NCBI RefSeq assembly: GCF_001399685.1
Contig: NZ_JTHN01000028.1
Coordinates: 1 to 52,927, forward strand
Direction of reading: 5' to 3'
DNA length: 52,927 nucleotides
DNA from: Paenibacillus sp. A3
GTDB taxonomy: Bacteria; Bacillota; Bacilli; Paenibacillales; NBRC-103111
Part shown: in pieces, positions 51,424 to 52,927 of the stretch
Layout: each line of letters starts with the position of its first letter
Position numbering within the stretch: the first letter of the stretch is position 1
The notes under the pieces: model-generated
What the model was told of the DNA's origin: nothing
Databases searched by the model: none
Seen by the model: the letters and a program-made list of their open reading frames with translations, nothing else
Position numbers and translations under genes: made by a program

Positions 51424-52788
51424 ATGAACGACGACAAAAAGTTTACGCTCTGGGCGCTCGCCTGGCCCATTTTTATTGAAATGTTTTTGCAGTTTTTGCT
51501 GGGTACGGCGGACACGCTAATGGTCAGTCGCATATCGGACGGCGCCGTTGCCGTCGTGGGCATTTCCACGCAATTATTTGCAGCCGTCACGATCTTGTTT
51601 ATGACCGTCGCAAATGGGGCCGGCGTGCTGATCGCGCAGAAGCTCGGAGCCCGCAAACCGGAAGACGCGCGGACGGTCGCCATCATGTCGGTTAATATCT
51701 CGGTCGTGATCGGGGCTCTGCTCAGCCTCGCGCTCTATCTTTTTGCCCGCGATATCGCCGCGCTGCTGCAAGTCCCGGCCGCTCTGCTGCCAATGGCCGA
51801 CACGTACATCTCCATCGTCGGCGGAGGCATGACGCTGACCGCCGCCATGGCCGCTCTCAGCACGGCGATTCGCAATACGGGGAACACGCGCGGTCCGATG
51901 TACATCGCGATCGGGATGAACGTCATTCACGTCGTGCTGAACTACGCCTTTATTTACGGCGCCCTCGGCTTCCCGCAATGGGGGCTGGCCGGCGTGGCCG
52001 TCTCGACCCTTGTCAGCCGTCTGTTGGCCACGATCGTTCTCGCCTTCCTGTTCGTGCATTCGTTCGAGCGCCGGGTCGGCTGGAAAGACCTCTTGCAGTT
52101 CGACCGCCCTTTGTTCCGCGAAACGATGCAGATCGGCTGGCCTATGGGCGTGCACTCGGCTTCGTGGGTATTCTCGCAGCTGATTCTGTTTTCGTTCATT
52201 GCGATGCTCGGGGCCAAGGAATTGGCGGCACGGACCTATATGAATACGATGGAGTCGTTTTGCTTCACGCTCGGGTTTTCCGTCGCGATGGCTCTGCAAA
52301 TTCAGATCGCCCATCTTTTCGGGGCCGGACGGGCACAGGAGGCGTACCGCGCCGCTTATCGGGGAATGTGGACGGGACTTGCGGTCGTCATGATCAATGC
52401 GCTGCTGCTGTACGTATTCGGCAGCAAGGCGCTGTCTCTGTTCACCGTCGATGCGGAGATTGTAGCGCTCGGGGTTGCGCTGCTCGGTTTGAACCTGCTG
52501 CTGCAGCCGGGGAAAATGATCAATATGGCCATGGGCAGCGCCTTAACGGGAGTCGGCGATACCCGGTTCATTATGATTACCGGAGTGTTCTCGCTCTGGC
52601 TGCTCGCAACGCCATTTTCCTACTTCCTCGGCATTCGGCTCGAATGGGGCTTGGCCGGAATTTATACGTCGATGATCGCCGACGAATATTTGCGCGGCTT
52701 TCTCGTTCTCCGCCGTTGGAAAAGCGGCAAAATGCTGCACCCGGCCGCAGCCTCGCCCGGACATCAAACCGTCTCGGCACAAAGCTAG
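51424..52788 (+). CDS. MATE family efflux transporter
   Basis: 454-aa membrane protein with twelve helices in two similar halves: WALAWPIFIEMFLQFLLGTADTLMVSRI at the start and LFRETMQIGWPMGVHSASWVFSQ at the beginning of the second half. MATE proteins export drugs or metabolites in exchange for Na+ or H+. ATG 51424 follows AGGAGG; the frame is open far upstream (to 50152) only because it runs antisense to the AraC gene. The cytoplasmic C-terminal tail is short (HPAAASPGHQTVSAQS). Substrate unknown. Confidence 0.93.
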   Translation: MNDDKKFTLWALAWPIFIEMFLQFLLGTADTLMVSRISDGAVAVVGISTQLFAAVTILFMTVANGAGVLIAQKLGARKPEDARTVAIMSVNISVVIGALLSLALYLFARDIAALLQVPAALLPMADTYISIVGGGMTLTAAMAALSTAIRNTGNTRGPMYIAIGMNVIHVVLNYAFIYGALGFPQWGLAGVAVSTLVSRLLATIVLAFLFVHSFERRVGWKDLLQFDRPLFRETMQIGWPMGVHSASWVFSQLILFSFIAMLGAKELAARTYMNTMESFCFTLGFSVAMALQIQIAHLFGAGRAQEAYRAAYRGMWTGLAVVMINALLLYVFGSKALSLFTVDAEIVALGVALLGLNLLLQPGKMINMAMGSALTGVGDTRFIMITGVFSLWLLATPFSYFLGIRLEWGLAGIYTSMIADEYLRGFLVLRRWKSGKMLHPAAASPGHQTVSAQS

Positions 52789-52801
52789 CATGCACGGCAA
52801 A

Positions 52802-52840
52802 AGCCCGTCCGATTCGTCATCGGACGGGCTGAGCTTGTTT
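52802..52840 (+). terminator. Terminator of the MATE gene
   Basis: AGCCCGTCCGA/TCGGACGGGCT, a perfect 11-bp stem with a 7-nt loop, followed by GAGCTTGTTT. Confidence 0.8.
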
Positions 52841-52927
52841 AGAGACCCGCTTCGCTTAGAGAAATTCTCCGTATACGCCGGTGGGGTATATCCCTCCAGC
52901 CGCTGCCCTCCCCCGGAAAGTGAAGTA
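52831..52927. repeat. Second copy of the palindromic repeat element, cut by the window edge
   Basis: GAGCTTGTTTAGAGACCCGC, then TTCGCTTAGAG, GGGGTATATCCCTCCAGCCGCT: nearly the same as the left half of the element at 39045-39116. As there, it directly follows a hairpin. The right half is beyond the window. Confidence 0.75.

Overview
The window comes from a spore-forming, moderately high-GC Bacillota, most likely Paenibacillaceae (Paenibacillus, Cohnella or a relative). The evidence is strong AGGAGG ribosome sites with frequent GTG/TTG starts, sigma-A promoters, cre-like sites, yhbH and spoVR, AcsA, Mdx and DppA of Bacillus type, and an RQC-minor protein. No rRNA, tRNA, CRISPR array, prophage or transposase gene was seen.

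Layout, left to right. (1) 1-3768: a dipeptide operon on the minus strand (DUF3870 gene, dppA, dppB, dppC, dppD cut by the window edge) with a strong hairpin between the first two genes. (2) 4151-4839: a 57-aa acidic ORF and a DinB-like protein. (3) 4905-11990: a single-protein dimodular NRPS, A-T-C-A-T-reductase, like the AusA pyrazinone synthetases, behind a leader containing an intrinsic terminator. (4) 12137-15982: formate/nitrite channel with an FNR-like box, a frameshifted fic gene, an uncharacterised protein and an RQC-minor DNA-binding protein. (5) 16121-20132: yhbH-spoVR, a holin-like type I toxin and a YiiG-like lipoprotein.

(6) 20298-28235 looks like an acetamide-to-acetyl-CoA regulon. 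amiE-amiB-amiS is preceded by a consensus sigma-54 promoter. The divergent regulator is one polypeptide: an AmiC-like amide-binding domain fused to a PAS, a sigma-54 AAA+ activator domain and a Fis HTH. Beyond it lies acsA-adk, also with a -24/-12 promoter. Related 17-bp palindromes sit upstream of both promoters. The enzymes connect: acetamide to acetate (AmiE), acetate to acetyl-CoA plus AMP (AcsA), AMP to ADP (Adk).

(7) 28446-38980: a methyltransferase, then a maltodextrin locus: mdxEFG, a cyclomaltodextrinase, a LacI-type regulator, two tandem esterase-like proteins and an exported protein. CTTAAACG-type operators occur at both promoters. (8) 39019-40198: a long palindromic repeat (second copy at the right window edge), then the remains of a prsW-like gene and of a uvrA 3' end meeting at a deletion scar. 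(9) 40328-44833: an unrecognised operon around a 59-aa peptide with eight cysteines, with two CxxC thioredoxin-fold proteins, a degenerate membrane-anchored one, a MauE/DoxX-type redox membrane protein, an ABC exporter without peptidase domain and a DUF6941-like protein. I read it as a bacteriocin-like disulfide-rich peptide with its own oxidative folding and export system. (10) 44935-52788: class I amidotransferase-pdxS with a divergent LysR regulator, glyA-class III aminotransferase, and an AraC regulator divergent from a MATE exporter.

The strongest candidates for something undescribed are the AmiC/sigma-54 fusion regulon, the eight-cysteine peptide operon, and the NRPS with its attenuated leader.
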